64,000 bases of DNA from Styela clava (GCF_964204865.1 NC_135254.1:13397001-13461000); one strand, 5' to 3'; shown: positions 9,768 through 23,489, counted from the first letter of the stretch. Numbers and translations: made by a program. Notes: generated from the sequence alone by a model not told the origin.

Positions 9768-12700
9768 TTATATTTTACTGAATTCAACTTCATCTTTATA
9801 GTCTTTGTTAGACGAATCGTCATTCCCACTTTTGAAATCCGGAACTCCAAATCGGAAAAACGTGTTTACTTTTGCGGGAAGATACTTGTTGTCAAAAAGA
9901 GGAATGAAATAATTTGGATTCGCTTCAGATCCTGGTGTATGGCCTGGAATAAGTTTGAGCGTTGTTAAGAATTTGTTTACGAAAACTCGAGGAATGATAG
10001 CAATGTATAACTTTCAAAATGCATTGAAAACGAAGTGGACTGTATGGATCATTTACGAAATTGTTTTGCTGGGTGATTGTTGTTGGACGAATTTCGTGTC
10101 CATAAATGTTATCTTGTTTAGTTATAAAAGATGGCGCGGGGGGAGTTCGACAAAGATAACGTAAACTGAAGTGAACATCAAATTTTTACTTTTGATTAGC
10201 ATTGAGAAGTGAAAATGAAATGGTAAGATCGGAGGACGCCAGATACATACCAGTAATAAAAGACACAACCAATCCGATAACGATAGCAGTTGACCATCCA
10301 AAAAACATTAAAATGTTGAAGTTAAGATTCAGCACGTCTAAAAGCATTGTGTGTCTGAAAAATGAAAACAAATATATTTATTGTACATAAAATATCAGTG
10401 GCGGTATGGCTCAACGGGCTAAGCGTTAGGAATACGCTCGTCACCGCACCTCTAACTACTCTGCGTGGGTTCGCAGGTTCGAATCCCATGCAGGGATGGT
10501 TATGTGCGAGAGGATTGCTGACTCCTCGCCGTCGCTGGGTGGTTCACGTAACCGCTGGTCGGTTACGGCTTCCTCCACCACCAAGTCCATGCTTCCGAAA
10601 ACAGACAATCCAGTAAAACTAATCCCATACCCGACTTGGAATGGTAACCGGACGAGAGGCCGTGGTTCGCCATATGGATAAGCCGTCTTATCGGCTTTCC
10701 TCTCCTCAGGGATAAATATGCAAATCCTATCCTATCATATAATTCTGTTGATGATAAACATTTTTCAGGTTTTCTTGTTTTCTTGGTAATCATACTGAGC
10801 AAAGTAACAAATCCAATTGCTCGAGTAGGAATTCCAAAACTAAAATTGTTTTGTCCGAAATACCATTTCCAAATTAAGTTTTGTTAATTCGCAGATAAAA
10901 AAGGCCGTCATTTAACTTCATTCGAAATCTCTTTATATGCCATAGTTTTCTAAAACTTACTTTACTTCAATCGGTGCTGATGTTATTTCGGGTAAGGCAG
11001 TTGTTGTTACGTTGAATGACACGTCAAAGGTGTTATTGAATACCGGGCACAAGTCGGTCGTACGAGGAGGAATGTCGTTAGTATACGGGTCGGTATTCCA
11101 AATATAGTTTCCAAAAAATATAAATGCAAGTAAAACATATCCAGAACATAAACCACTGAATGCACCCTGTAAAAGAACAAATTATATTTGACTATTTATC
11201 AGTGTTAGTCAAAATTACGTGTAGTATCATTATGGTGGATTTGAATGGAGAATTAAACTTTACCCAGCATAAACGTTAGGAACGTGGGATTCACCCAAAG
11301 AACCCAAAGCAGTATATTCCGTTCTAAAATCTACTGCGTATCAAATTGCAGTATTATTTTGGCAAAATTTTTGTAAGTCAAAAGCTAGTGTTGATGATAT
11401 TATCTCAAAAGGGTTCAAAAAAGTCAACTCTTAGGAATTTCCCAACTCATTGGAATGCAATGATTAATCAATGGAAGCGTGTTCACAATATATAGTCGAG
11501 TTAAAAAACAATATGCTTACATATTTATTTGTCCACGGAAAAAACAATCCAAGAATATAAATTCCAGCCAAAGGCCCAAATATTAATCCGGTGAATCCGT
11601 ACAGCAACTCAATCGCGTTTGATCGCACAATTGAGATCAGAAAAGCATTGATGACCACCAAAGTTCCCAAAACAACAACTAAAAATAAAAATAACTTGAT
11701 AGCGAATTAGATATAATATGCAAATTCAACTCGTTCTATTTAAAAAAAATAGAAGGTACCTGATATCTTCCCAGTTAATAGTTTCACAGATTCGGACATA
11801 TTCGGCCACTTCTTCACTACAAAATCTTCTAGTATAACCACAGACAAGGCGTTAAGACAAGAAGAGATAGTACTGAAATAAATAACAAAATGAATTCCAA
11901 CAATGCGTCAATACGCAATAGTTCATTACTTTTGATACCGAGAGTACTAATAACTAAAAGAAATGGAATTTATCGAACTTTTTTCGAATCAGCCTTTATT
12001 GGATAAAAAGTGGGTTTCAGTAGTTACAATGTACTACTCGATATCCTAACTTTATGTAAACTTTCTGGCATGTACCAACAATTAAAGGTTAGATCGACGA
12101 CACTACTTAGGGTGCAAGTTTGTGCGTTGTTATATAAAGTTGTTATTCCAATAATTTTTTCATAAATGTCTTTTTCTGATTCAACGTAGTAGAGCTACAG
12201 GAAAATGTGATCAGTCTTATATGCACAAGCACTCTAAAGCTTTGTTGTAATACTCATTTAACAAAATGAATTTAATTTATACGCAAACCTGAGACTTGCA
12301 CTGAATATTGCAGATATGAACAATCCGGCCACACCTGGTACATTTTCGAACAATTCCAAAGCCATGTACGGAATACCTTGGTCGATATTTTCTAGCTTAC
12401 CAGATATTACTGGATCACATCCTTCATAATAGGCGTACATTATAAATCCATTCAAATATATTGATACGGACATTAATAAAGTAGGTATAAGGTAGACCAA
12501 CATTGAACTGAAAAACATTGAAATTAGTTTTATCAACGTCAATACTTACATTCAAAGGGGAAAAAATATTGAAAAATCTTACTACTGCGCTTGTCGTGTA
12601 CTTTTACATGAAAGAAATCTCTGAAAAATTGATTGTGAGAAACCCAATGTATCAATGCACATGATGAAATTCCCGATAAGGATGGCTGTTGGTGAAATAC

Positions 12701-15700
12701 GAGTGATTATTCCATAATCAAATCTGCAAATAAATAGGTTTGAAAGATTTACAATATATATACAATTATTATGTTCATGTATTATATGATATACATATAA
12801 TAATCATATTTTACATACCAAATCTCGTATATCTCAATATCCGTCAATGCTGTTTTGAAAATGACTTGACATGCAAAGCCCTTATCAGAATATAAATGAG
12901 GGATATGAACTCATCAGTCCGGTATTTCAAATATGAAAGGATTATCGATTGCATTACTCACTTCATGCCAGTAAAACGACCCCCTCTCTCCAATGCATCC
13001 ATCATTTCATCGAATCCTCCTATGAATGTGAGCCCTCGCACTGTAACAGCAAACATTCCAATGATCATTACAAAGGATTGGACGGCGTCATTCCACACCA
13101 CTGCCTTCATTCCTCCCTGTATCAGAATTATGTTGTGTTTGGATATTAGAGAAAAAGTTTATAAATTTAATGCAACAAGATTGCAAACAATCGGAAAAGC
13201 AGTTTGTCATTGGTTGCGAAGTGGAATTTTATAATAATTAATATTTTATAATAATAGTTAATATGTATGTAGGTCACTCACTGATGGTAAAATAGCGGAT
13301 TATTTGTCAACTAAAATATTCTGAATCTACAGAATATTACTCAAACGTCATAAAATCACGTAGAATTAATCCATAAATTCCAAAATAAGAAGAATTAAAA
13401 AAAGCCTAAAGAATACGTATACAAATAATTTTAGTTACTCTTAATGAGTAGAGTGGGGTCGATTATTGACTACTGTGTTTACCCACCACGAATTGTGCTC
13501 CGGTGATTTTGTAACTAAGCAATCAAAATCACAAGTCTCACCAAAGTAGTGTATAGAGTGCAGATTCCCCCTGTCAGAATAATGCTCCATGCCAACGGAA
13601 TAGAAGTAACTGCATTCAAGGAAACAGCCGGGAGGTAGACCGCTGAGCCCATGTAAAATATTGTACCGAAACTATACATGAAGCCCGCTAACTTTGCAAG
13701 AGCTGGACTGAAACGAAGTTCCAGAAACTGAAAAATATTATTATTTTTACTCTTGGTATTTTTTAATTATAGTGTGTTGCCAACAGAATGACTCATGAGC
13801 AAGTATCGCTGAAAATGGTTTATTCATAAGAGCTAACTTACCGTTGAGCACCTTTCTTACTTCACTTATCATGCCGCGGAGACTTAATTTAATAAGGTAT
13901 TGCGAAGGCATCAAAATGTATTTTGGAGCATTTGAAAATCAATGCCCGAGTTTTCCAAAGTGAGATATTAATTAAACAAAATACGTTCGTTATAAGTGGA
14001 AGTATATACGTGAAAATATTGCACAGATTCCATTTCCATGGCCAAGTCTGTGGATTCGTAACTCTGCTAATCGAAGCCTTTTGTCACGTCACCCTGTGTG
14101 ACGTTACTAAATTATATGTATGATTAATGTGCTCATACTGTATTCCGCGAATCATATTGTCATAATTTTTCTGATGTAATTTGTACATCATCAACATTTT
14201 TGCATGCAATCGCCAGGAAAGACCACGGAAACAACTAACTGAATTAAATTCTCACCTCAAATATAGTATTCAGTTTCATGCGACGAAATGCTGGAATAAA
14301 GTAGATAATGACGGTGAAAACTACAGTCGTGTTGGCAAATTCTTCCCACAAAACAGCTGTACCAGTAATGTATGCTTCTGCAGGACTTGCGATTACCGAC
14401 AGGGACGACCGGAAGGTCACTGCTAGTGAGAGTCCAACAGCAATCTGCGATGCAACAATAACATATATCTGAATAATTCGCACTGTCTATGAGCGAACTC
14501 CCGAAGAAACCGATATTTATTCCTTCATAAGCTGAATATATTTGTATTATTATACATGTGATTTGACGAAATTCGTATGGTTGATACATGCATGTAATAC
14601 TTATACTGGGTTAACATGAATTGTTTTAGTTTGGTTAAATTCAATGGCACTTTTTTAAAGTCTAATCTAAAATTCAGAAATAAGGCACCTATGGCAATAT
14701 CCGGTAATTCAAATAATGTAAATTTCAGAAATGAATAGCAAGAAATCCGAATATCGCACGTTTTCATTAATGACATTTTGAAACCTTCCCATAACATCTA
14801 TTTTAAAACGTCATTACCATAGAAAAATCATTCATTTACCGAAATAACAAATTAACATTTTGAGTTGTATATATTTTCCGAAACTAAATGGCAATATTGG
14901 TGTTGTTTACAACGAGGCAAAAAAGAAGAAGTACCGCATTGATTTTTCCCTCCCCGAAATAATAATTATTTGTTGTCTTGTTTCCTCTGTCACGATATGC
15001 ATAGAAAATGCCGATGCCACAAGATGTTAGAAGCAAACCTGAAAAATAAAATATTTCAAGGTCTTAAACACTGATGCGATATTTCCTCACTTTACAAATG
15101 CTACGAAGAAAGGCGAAAAGGGCATAAAGTGCGATTTAATGATTTCTCAATAATCAAATATCTTAATGCAATCATAAGAAATTTAAAATGTTGCCAGCTA
15201 TATAAATACAGCCAATCAACCTGCACTGTCGAAAAAGCGCTCCAGAAGCATGTGTACCAATATGGCGGTAACTAATATTGTTCGCATACTTTACATCAAG
15301 CTGTGTAAAGGGACGGAAGCCTATGGGCAGGGGGTATATTCACTTGCTAACACAGACAGTCCCCGAACTCGTAATAGACTAAAATATGGCAAATCGGAAT
15401 AAAATTATGGCCCAACTCTAACCTGGTACACATACTATACGGGAGTACCATCGAAAATGACTTTTTAAACACATATATATGTGTGCGGTGTAACACTCAA
15501 AATATCGCTTCACCTGTGCACTTCTTGTGACTTTATTTTTATCCTATTCATTTTTAATTTCTTATTTATTAAGTAAACTCCCATCAATTCTTCCTAATAT
15601 TTTGATAATGATTTCCTCTTGTATGCTATTAACGGGCAACTTGGTGCAGACGTTGCAGACGTTATATTCTATTAAAAACGCAAACATCCCACTCGGAAAC

Positions 15701-16021
15701 AACACTTATGCCATTACTTTACAAGTCGGGACGAGAGAGAGTTTTATAGTACGTCTCAAGTCATTACACTTTAACAGGTTACCTACCTGTTTTAATATTA
15801 TATGCCGCACACGGACGCAAATTTTACATTTGACAAAAGTTACATTTAACAAAAACTGGCAACCGGACATTCGGACCCATCTTCATTGTGGCAATGTTTC
15901 AAAATTTAACGCCTCCTGTTTTGGATAAAGAATAAGTGTAGTTTCCAGATGACTTACCTACAAATGATATATAGTCAACAACACCCAAGTCCTTCTTTGT
16001 TGTTAAACTTGCTTCTTCCAT
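9768..16021 (-). CDS. SLC5-family sodium-coupled solute symporter (monocarboxylate/multivitamin-transporter-like), 12 exons
   Basis: Exons on the minus strand, 5' to 3': 15958-16021, 14935-15038, 14256-14444, 13542-13727, 12962-13116, 12583-12723, 12289-12507, 11760-11872, 11521-11678, 10961-11166, 10251-10354, 9768-9943. They sum to 1815 nt (604 aa plus stop) with matching phases throughout. The protein has the many membrane segments of the LeuT-fold SLC5 family. Landmarks that match SLC5A8-type proteins are VVDYISFVGLLL in TM1, SVIASPAEAY, FLELRFSP, GGMKAVVWNDAVQ, GFSQSIFQRFLSCKS, YYEGCDP, PGVAGLFISAIFSASLSTIS and FGPLAGIYILGLF. Family members use the Na+ gradient to import monocarboxylates, iodide or vitamins at the plasma membrane; the substrate here cannot be read. 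The ATG at 16021 gives the usual short N-terminus. Exon 6 could end at a weaker GT one codon earlier (HS instead of YS), and the exon 2 donor (GTACTT) is weak. The C-terminal tail (548-604) is hydrophilic. Confidence 0.93.
10397..10735 (+). mobile_element. tRNA-derived SINE in an SLC5 intron
   Basis: The 5' part has an RNA polymerase III A box (TGGCTCAACGGG, about 10407) and B box (GGTTCGAATCCC, about 10479), followed by a non-tRNA body of about 240 bp. The tail is ATCCTATCCTATC rather than poly(A). It lies antisense in the intron between exons 10 and 11 of the SLC5 gene. The long body and degenerate tRNA fold argue against a functional tRNA gene. No clear target duplication is seen. Confidence 0.85.
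15236..15449. mobile_element. foldback element copy (214 bp) in SLC5 intron 1
   Basis: The left arm begins AGCGCTCCAGAAGCATGTGT and continues ACCAATATGGCGG. The right arm ends CTGGTACACATACTATACGG then GAGTACC. The interior has CCCCGAACTCGTAATAGA, shared with the copy at 21702-21954. The left arm is partly diverged. Confidence 0.75.
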
Positions 16022-19000
16022 TTCATAAAATAGTTCTCTTGATTTAATTTAAGTTAGTCTCCAAGTGTGAGTATTCATAAAAATTATTTCTTTCCCAACC
16101 ACCTACTCTACAATAGTCTCCTCCGATCATTTAAAAGCCATGGACATCTAAATTATTTTTAAACGTGTTGGTTTGTTTAAATAAAATCTTGTAGCTACTT
16201 CAATGGTTAATTAAAATGAAGGCAATTGTCTGCAGATTTGTTTGAAACCTGACTTGCATTCAAATTTGTGGAAATTCGTTCAAATTTTTGTAAAGGAGTA
16301 AAATCAACTACAATCTATTCGTGATTTTATAAGTTATACGTATGCTACTTTCCATGTTTTTATACTATTATGAATGTATTTCTATGCTGTTTAATCCTTC
16401 AGTTTGGTATTACTCGATTGTACACGCGAATACACGGTAGTAGTTCAATAGTACTGGTATTGAGTGCTTTCACTCCCACCCCAGCTTATGTAACATTGCT
16501 GCAATACGTTATATTAGTTTGTAATCTGAATCGTACAAATGCATTCCTGATAACTAAATATTTTCATATCTCTCTAGTGCACGTTTTTTCTGGGTTGCGA
16601 TACAATTACAACTCTAAATGGTAGTATTTCTAACAAACTATATAGATTGTTGTTTGAGCTATGCATCTGCAACATTATAATGATTGCATATTTCAATATA
16701 TCACAAATCGACTCGTAACCGTACCGGGCTATATCCTATAACTGTTTCAATATCGATTTGAAGTAAATTTCTACCTCACACTGGACAGCAAAATGTTGTG
16801 ATGTTGATTTCCTTTCGACCAATTCTTAAAAAGATTATTCTGTTTATAATATCATGACAAGGACTTGAATACAAGTGTAAAGTAAATAAATAAAATATCA
16901 ACTATTCAAAACTTGCTGCCTAGGTGTTCATCGGTGCTGTAAATGATAGCTGCCTGTTAGAACACCTGTGCAACGGATAAATTTGTATTGATTCCCATTT
17001 CCTATTATGTCGATGCAACTCAGATTAAGTAGGAAAGAAGTATTTGACGAAACATCCCTACTCAACTGCAATACTTTTTAACGTGACTTGTTTGTAAACC
17101 TATACTGCGTGAATTGCAATATTTTTGATGTGAGCAATTTTCAGTAGTCAGAGGCGGAAGTCACTATTCAAACTTACGTTTATTTGTTTTCGAATTTGCT
17201 CTGCAGATTATGGATCCGTTGATGCGGACAAAAGAGAGGATTGGATCTACTTGTAACAACCCCGTGTCCTACATTAGAGCATTGCTCTCTTATTCATTAC
17301 ATACTGAAGCAACAGTAAAATTCCCATTGCCGTCTGTAACAGTCACGGCGATTACGCGTTTCTTAAAAGAGCCGCCTTTTCAGCCTATAATAATATTTTG
17401 GCGCGTAAAATAATCAATCCCTGATCAATCTCAACTACGAGATTCTAAAATGTCCTTACATATTAGTTTAATTGTTTCCAACGTACCTAGTGGTCGCGAC
17501 TTCTTACGTCAAAATAAAAACATTCCTTCACTGAAATACCACGGCGATCTGTGGGCATACAAATATGAGATAAGCTGCCTGATTTATTTAATTTTGATAC
17601 GTATTATTGCAATCTTGCGAACTCGTTATCACAGTTAGAAAAATCTCAATATCTGATACCGCATGAAATTCCGTCTAGTACAATTTTACTTCATACAAGG
17701 ATGTTAGATTTGACCTCGCACGCCTCACACTTTCGTCTATTATATTAACAATCCTATTATGTTCTATCTTTATTATCCTAATTTCCTTTTGAGAGTTTTG
17801 AGATAATGCTTTTCTGATTCTTTGTTCTATACGGCACTGTGGAATAGCGATAGTGTCGTTTAATATTGAGATTTGCCTTGGATTTATTTTACCATGGGGG
17901 TGCGCGTTTCGTGAAATCTGTCATTTAAATTTAGCTTAGTTAGGTCCTATTTAGTATTGGCTATTATTGCTTGTTATTGTGAATGTTATTTTATCATTCT
18001 TTTATTGCTGTTTATAGTGCATCCGTATCGTTATAAATTAGTTTTATCGTTGGTCTTCAAGTTTCTGTGCCGTAACAACATTTTACTCATATATATGTGA
18101 AGATTGATGAATACAGTTCGTTTTTTAACGATCTCGTTGCCTCTTTACTACTTTGGTTGTGCAGTTACTAGAAGCTGGAAGATTGCGCATAATTCTTCAA
18201 GACGGGTGCGGGTGCAAATAGGACTCCACTACAACAACGTTGAGTGGATTAGAATTCACGTTCCAACTTTACAATGGACATACATATAAAGTATACCAGT
18301 AAGTAAAAAATACATATTCACCGCCTCGAAATCCACCCAAACAGTCGCCGCGATTGCGACACTCATTAAAAGAGCCGATATTGTCAACGAAATATGATTT
18401 TTCTGTTGTGCAAAGTGATCAATCCATGACCGATACGGACATATTTGAAATGTCTTACTTTATTAATTTAATGGTCTTCAATTTAAACTGCGGTTGCGCC
18501 GATAAAACAACAACCGCTCTAAAACACCACGGCATTCCGCGGACATAAAAATGTGTAGTAAATGCCCGATTATATATTGTGTTGATTCTTATTTTTGCTA
18601 TCTTGCGAATTCGACAAATTTGAGATGTACTTGTAACACTGACTCCGCTCAATCGCAATTCTGCCACTCCGATTATTTATAAAGATAAAACGTCCGTAAA
18701 TCTGCTGTAAATTCTCGCGCGAAAAAGTCGCGTTTCCAACCTTGTAATGTAAACACGAACATTTTCGACGGGAATTTTAAAGTAATGGATAAAAAGGTAA
18801 AACCCGCCCACAATTCACCGTGTTTAGATTTTAGTCGCGACACGTTTCTAAACGGTGACCAAACATAATGTGTGCTGTACACGAAATTTTGCGATTTTCG
18901 ATGCCTAGAGAAGCGTTTTTAGACTGTCGCGGGCCGCAACAAAACTTATATTGTTTATGGTTTTATTTTCAATATTTTTATATTGTCGCTTTTCAATCAA

Positions 19001-20287
19001 AAAATTTAGGTCGTGGAATTTGTCTTTAGAATCTCGCCGCCGATAAGCCTATAATAAACTCTCACCGGATGCACAATTCCGTGCGAGAACAAATATAAAA
19101 TAATTATCATGGTTATCGTGGCACAAATTTATGATTTAAAGACAATGAGACAATGATTATGAGGGGGGCGACCCCCAAAACCCTTCCTGGCTGCGCCACT
19201 GTCCATTGCTATTATTTTCATGATTCTTGCATATTATCAGTTCATTGTGTCAGTTCATTGTGCTTATTTGTTTGCGAGACATTGAATAAAAGTGAAAGTG
19301 TTAGGAGTTTCTTTATATTTTTAGAACATGAATATTGACAATATTGCAGCGATGCGATTGAGCGATTTCTGTGAAACTATCAGAAGCCTCTGTGCGCTGC
19401 AAAGGCAATAGGTTCGATAATCAAATGACGAAAGTAGAGAACATTATTATCAACTGAAAATCCACAAAATATACGGAGAGCGACGAAAACACGCCCAACC
19501 TCAACAGCAATTCGATGAAAAAAGTGCAATTCTAAAATGGGTCACGTGCACAGAGGTGCTTAGAGTGAGCCAAGTATCGTGAAATCTAATAGTCCGGCAG
19601 ATAAGGGGCCTTTTTGGGCCCAATCTTGTTTTCAGACATAAAGTTTTTTCATTTGTGATTGTTCATCTTGGGGTCATTGCTCATCATTTCTATATGGGTA
19701 TGGAGTTTGCAGCCTTGAGCAATTTTTTTTACGGCTTGATATTTGTATTGGTGTTTTTCGTCAAATCTTTGCACCATAATGGCGCACTCAGGAAATGTGC
19801 GTGATGTACTAGTGATCGAAATGTTTGACTCAACTATGTTGGCATAACAGGTGCACATCTCGGTTTCGCATACACATATCCTTTATCTCCACAAGAATAT
19901 ATTAATTTGGTCAATGCTGAACCTGAAAGGTTCCGGTTCTACCAAAAGAAAACACGTTACACATCGTTAGATACCGGTGGTTTTACGTGGCCTTGTTCGG
20001 AGCGAAAAGGTCAAATATTCCAATCCATTCCAACTAATAAAATATTTCTTTAAAATATTTCCCAAAGCTTTGAGCCGGAAAACGAAATGCCCGCGGCAAC
20101 ACAAATGTAGTTTGAAAAGTGCAAAAGAAAGTGGCGAGATAATGTCGATGAATCTTGGCTTATATTAGTGAAATAAACTACCATTTATTCTACTAAAATT
20201 GAATTTCTGACATTGTAAGGAGATTCAATGTTACTATGTATTCAAAACTAACCTATGTAGTTATGAAATTATTGTTTTTAACAAAAC
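16022..20287. other. intergenic DNA upstream of the SLC5-type gene
   Basis: No gene is supported. The SLC5 promoter and any 5'-UTR exons should lie at the left end, but no clear core-promoter motif was recognised. The interval contains the diverged duplication at 17330-18640. It also contains a sequence at about 19166-19201 whose reverse complement starts CAGTGGCGCAGCCAGGAAGG, which looks like a transposon terminus. All ORFs are under about 85 codons and have no recognisable domain. Confidence 0.5.
17330..18640. repeat. two diverged copies of a ~300-bp dispersed repeat
   Basis: About 17330-17660 and 18345-18640 align in order. Matching blocks are ACAGTCACGGCGATTACG / ACAGTCGCCGCGATTGCG, TTAAAAGAGCCG in both, AATACCACGGC / AACACCACGGC, and CAATCTTGCGAACTCG / GCTATCTTGCGAATTCG. 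They are direct repeats about 1 kb apart with many substitutions. The family and ends are unknown. Confidence 0.55.
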
Positions 20288-20395
20288 GGTGCTCCCGAAG
20301 TATTTGTACCAAGATGGCGCACAACCTGTACATTATATGTGAGGGTTGGGGTTCAGGATGTGCGTCATCTTGGTACGAATACTTCCGGAGCGCCC
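20288..20395. mobile_element. short foldback element copy (108 bp)
   Basis: GGTGCTCCCGAAGTATTTGT followed by ACCAAGATGGCGCAC pairs with the reverse complement of GTGCGTCATCTTGGTACGAA then TACTTCCGGAGCGCCC. The arms cover nearly the whole element, and the spacer of about 35 bp contains AGGGTTGGGGTT. It is a compact relative of the larger copies at 21702 and 60761. Confidence 0.85.
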
Positions 20396-21015
20396 TAAAA
20401 TCCACTTAGAAATTGCTCAGCATTATATACCCCACAACCTCATTATTACTATCATTATTTATGACATCGACATTATATCTAAACAATAAATAAAACTTCA
20501 TGTCTCAAAACAACCTTCGGCCACGATTCTGCCGGACTATAACATACGTAGTCGAAATCATGGCCATGGCTCTGCTACTACTGCACAAAACCCCAAAATA
20601 ACATCCAAGTAACGAAAAAAAAAGTGAAATGCCGGCCTCGACGCAATATATTGAAGCTATGAAATACACCGGAATGCAACGATAATGGTAAAGATATTGC
20701 GTTACAAAAAATTATTTAAATGAATAAAATGGTTGCACATAAGTTGCTTGTATGGCGCTGACAAGAAATGGCTTTTGCAATGGTCAAATTTGTTTTCTCC
20801 AACCAGTAAAAAAGCCAGTTTTATACAATATACGAAGAAAAAGGATAATCACACATTTCAAGCCGTGGGAATCAAGCCGTGAGGAATCGAAGCTGGTTAT
20901 CAATCAGCGACACCCAAGCATTCACGGCATGCATGGCGCATGCACTTTGCCTATTGGCTTGCATGGAAACGCTATATCTTCATCTCAACTTAACTTTCGG
21001 CTTCGTTAGTCATTA

Positions 21016-21582
21016 TTACAACATTGCAGGTAAGCTCATAGATCTGACACTAACTCTATCGTCATGGAACATATCGTTCTTATAGAATGAAGAATTCAAG
21101 TTTACGACGGTGTGACGTGCAGTCGAGAGACCGCCATGAGTGGGATCAATGTTCAACGTCGCGTTGAGTAAGGTAAGACGTCTGCCCATCCGCCTCGTCT
21201 TTCTTCTCATTCCCCTGCAAGGGTAAATATTATTACATTTAAATAATCATTTAAAGCATTAATTTTAATATTCATTAAAACAATCATCCTTCGCTTCTAT
21301 TACTGCGACAAGACTGCGAAAAAAGTCAATGAAAATCAGCAACACTTACTTTTTATACGCCAATAAGCCACAGGGAATAGCAATCAACAGAATGCAGAAG
21401 CAGACAACTGCAATATATGCTCTACTATAGTCAAATACTACTCCATTTTCACCCTGTGGATAATCTGGAACACCCATTACAAAGCCAATCCTGACCTCTT
21501 CTTCGGCGGACCCCAAAGCACTCTCAGTGACATTTGTTTCATTGTTGGTTATAAAATAGGTACTAGCTTCGATAGGTTTCAT
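21016..21582 (-). CDS. unrecognised small single-pass membrane protein, copy 1 (two exons, 143 aa)
   Basis: Exons on the minus strand are 21350-21582 and 21016-21214, joined by a phase-2 GT-AG intron (donor GTAAGT). I do not recognise the family. Residues 1-55 are polar and acidic with NET and NVT glycosylation sequons and the word VRIG at 30-33. Residues 56-77 are a membrane segment (YIAVVCFCILL, then IAIPCGLLAYK). The tail (79-143) opens with KTRRMGRR, so the N-terminus is probably outside the cell or in the lumen. No cleavable signal peptide is visible. The plus-strand gene at 57550-59481 has the same first-exon length in codons (77 plus 2 bases), the same intron phase and the membrane segment at the same residues, which supports the ATG at 21582 here. 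An upstream in-frame extension to about 21655 without ATG exists but is not needed. Function unknown. Confidence 0.72.
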
Positions 21583-21701
21583 TTTCAACGTTATATTTGA
21601 ATTCAAAGACTGTATATTTAATCTTGTTGAAGCGCTTTGTGAATATTGAAAGAAAATAAATTTTTGTCACGTTTTCTGATAATTTCTGATCATGAGGTGT
21701 A

Positions 21702-21954
21702 GAAAATTCGATGCCCCCAAAGTATGTGAACCAAGATAGCGGACACCGGAACGTAGTATGTGTACCAGGTTAGGGTTAGGCCATAATTTCAGGTACAAAT
21801 ACTACGGGAGTCACTTGGCTAGTTCCCGAACTCGTAATAGAACTAAAAAAGGGAAATTGGGATAAAATTATGGCCTAACCCTAACCTGGTACACATACTA
21901 CGTTCCGGTGTCCGCCATCTTGGTTCACATAATTCGGGAGGACCGAATTTTCGA
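21702..21954. mobile_element. foldback element copy (253 bp) with telomere-like words in its arms
   Basis: The left arm reads GAAAATTCGATGCCCCCAAA, then GTATGTGAACCAAGATAGCG and GACACCGGAACGTAGTATGT. The right arm is its imperfect reverse complement, ending GGACCGAATTTTCG. TTAGGGTTAGG lies at 21770-21780 and its complement CCTAACCCTAA at 21873. No ORF is present. The TIRs extend into GAAAATTCG / CGAAAATTCGG at the very ends. Confidence 0.88.
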
Positions 21955-22619
21955 CACTAAATGTAATGACACCATTTTTTTCAAATTGTAAACTAACAAA
22001 AGGAAAAGCACGCATGGCGACAAAAGTCAGCCTTAGTTGGCTAAACTACAATATACAATTTTAACAACCATAAATAAGTTCTTGACCTGCAATACAGACG
22101 TTTACAGATTTCTCTGAATATATAATGTATATACATTAATACCTAATTCTATTACTATTATTCTATATTCTATTACTTTACTCAAAAGCAAACATAATAT
22201 GTGAGCCTATAGTTCATTCTCGACGCAGCGATGGTACCCACAACAACAAAACCAAATACGCTCTATATGTCAGAAACTTATATGACAAGTGCAATTTCCT
22301 TTTATTTTATTTAAAAATGCTAATGTGATCATTCTTCCTGTCCTATTTCTTTCACGTAAAGAATGGCTTTTGTAGACTTTCAATCGATCAACCTTTGTTT
22401 TGTCCGCGTATGTCACGAATCTAAACCTTCGAACTCGATATTGACTCTTGAAATTCATAAAACTGTAAACGAATGAAGGATGGTTATTGCAATGTCCGCA
22501 AAGTACATATTTGCCGAATGATCTAAAATTTGTTTAATTAGTTTCATCTTTTGTATTTTATTGGTCACATATACCGACTTCTCTTATTTAGTCGAAGCGA
22601 CTTTAGGTCGCTCTTGCTG

Positions 22620-23150
22620 CATTTTCTGTGAGAATTTCTTTAACAATATTTTGATCTATACTTGACATTTCCCGCAAATCGATGATTAATTATTATGAAC
22701 TTTCACGTTGGCGTTTTAATTGTTATTACTTATCGATATCTCACGAAAGTGCATTCATCTTATCTCGGACCAGAAGCCTATTAATTTTGGGCGAATTATG
22801 TCGTATAATTAGCGAGTTATTAATTAATTAGTGATGGACACAAGGTGTCACTATGGAGTAAGAGCACTATTTGGGAGATTCCCTAACTTTCGATCGATAA
22901 GTCTTCGGTCTCTGACCGATATTCTCGTTTATCTTTTTAATTGTGTTCTTTTACATTACACAACAAAAGTTTTCAAAAATCATTTTCTGTGAGAATTTCT
23001 TTAACAATATTTTGATCTATACTCGACATTTCCCGCAAATCGATGATTAATTAATATCAAGTTTTACGTTGGGGTTTTAATTGGTATTAATCTTTTTAAT
23101 TGTGTTTTTTTACATTACACAACGAAAGTTTTCAGAAATGTAAGAAGATT
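22620..23150. repeat. direct duplication with 361-bp offset
   Basis: CATTTTCTGTGAGAATTTCT and about 90 following bases occur at 22620 and again at 22981 with few changes. The AATTGTGT...TTTTACATTACACAAC...AAAGTTTTCA block also occurs twice (about 22937 and 23095). Together they suggest a tandem duplication of about 360 bp. No coding content is seen. Confidence 0.85.
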
Positions 23151-23470
23151 GATTAATATTATTTTGAAGAATATTTCTTTTTTTTTCCGATTCATAAGTA
23201 TATGTATAAATCAAAGTGCAATCAATTACAATAAATACAGTTTAATATTTTGTAACATGTCTATGCATGCGAAAACGCACTTTCAACTTTATTTACAGTT
23301 TCGGTATAACGTGGATTTGCAGTAATTCTTTCTTTTATTATCTGAGTAATAGTACAAGGGTATACTATAGATTCTATGGTAACCATTATATAAAAAATAT
23401 AAATTTTTCCATCTATCAATACGATAGAACCCACTAATCGCAGGGGTTCTCAACCTTTTCCTGTTAAGTA

Positions 23471-23489
23471 CCCCCCCCCCCCCCCCCCC
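23471..23489 (+). repeat. homopolymer run of 19 C
   Basis: An uninterrupted C19 sits just inside a hAT-terminus-like CAGGGGTTCTCAACC word. Its exact length may be a sequencing estimate. Confidence 0.9.

Noticed and set aside
10397..10500. Functional tRNA gene
   Set aside because: A and B boxes are present, but the element continues into a long repeat body and no clean cloverleaf was found, so it is a SINE head.
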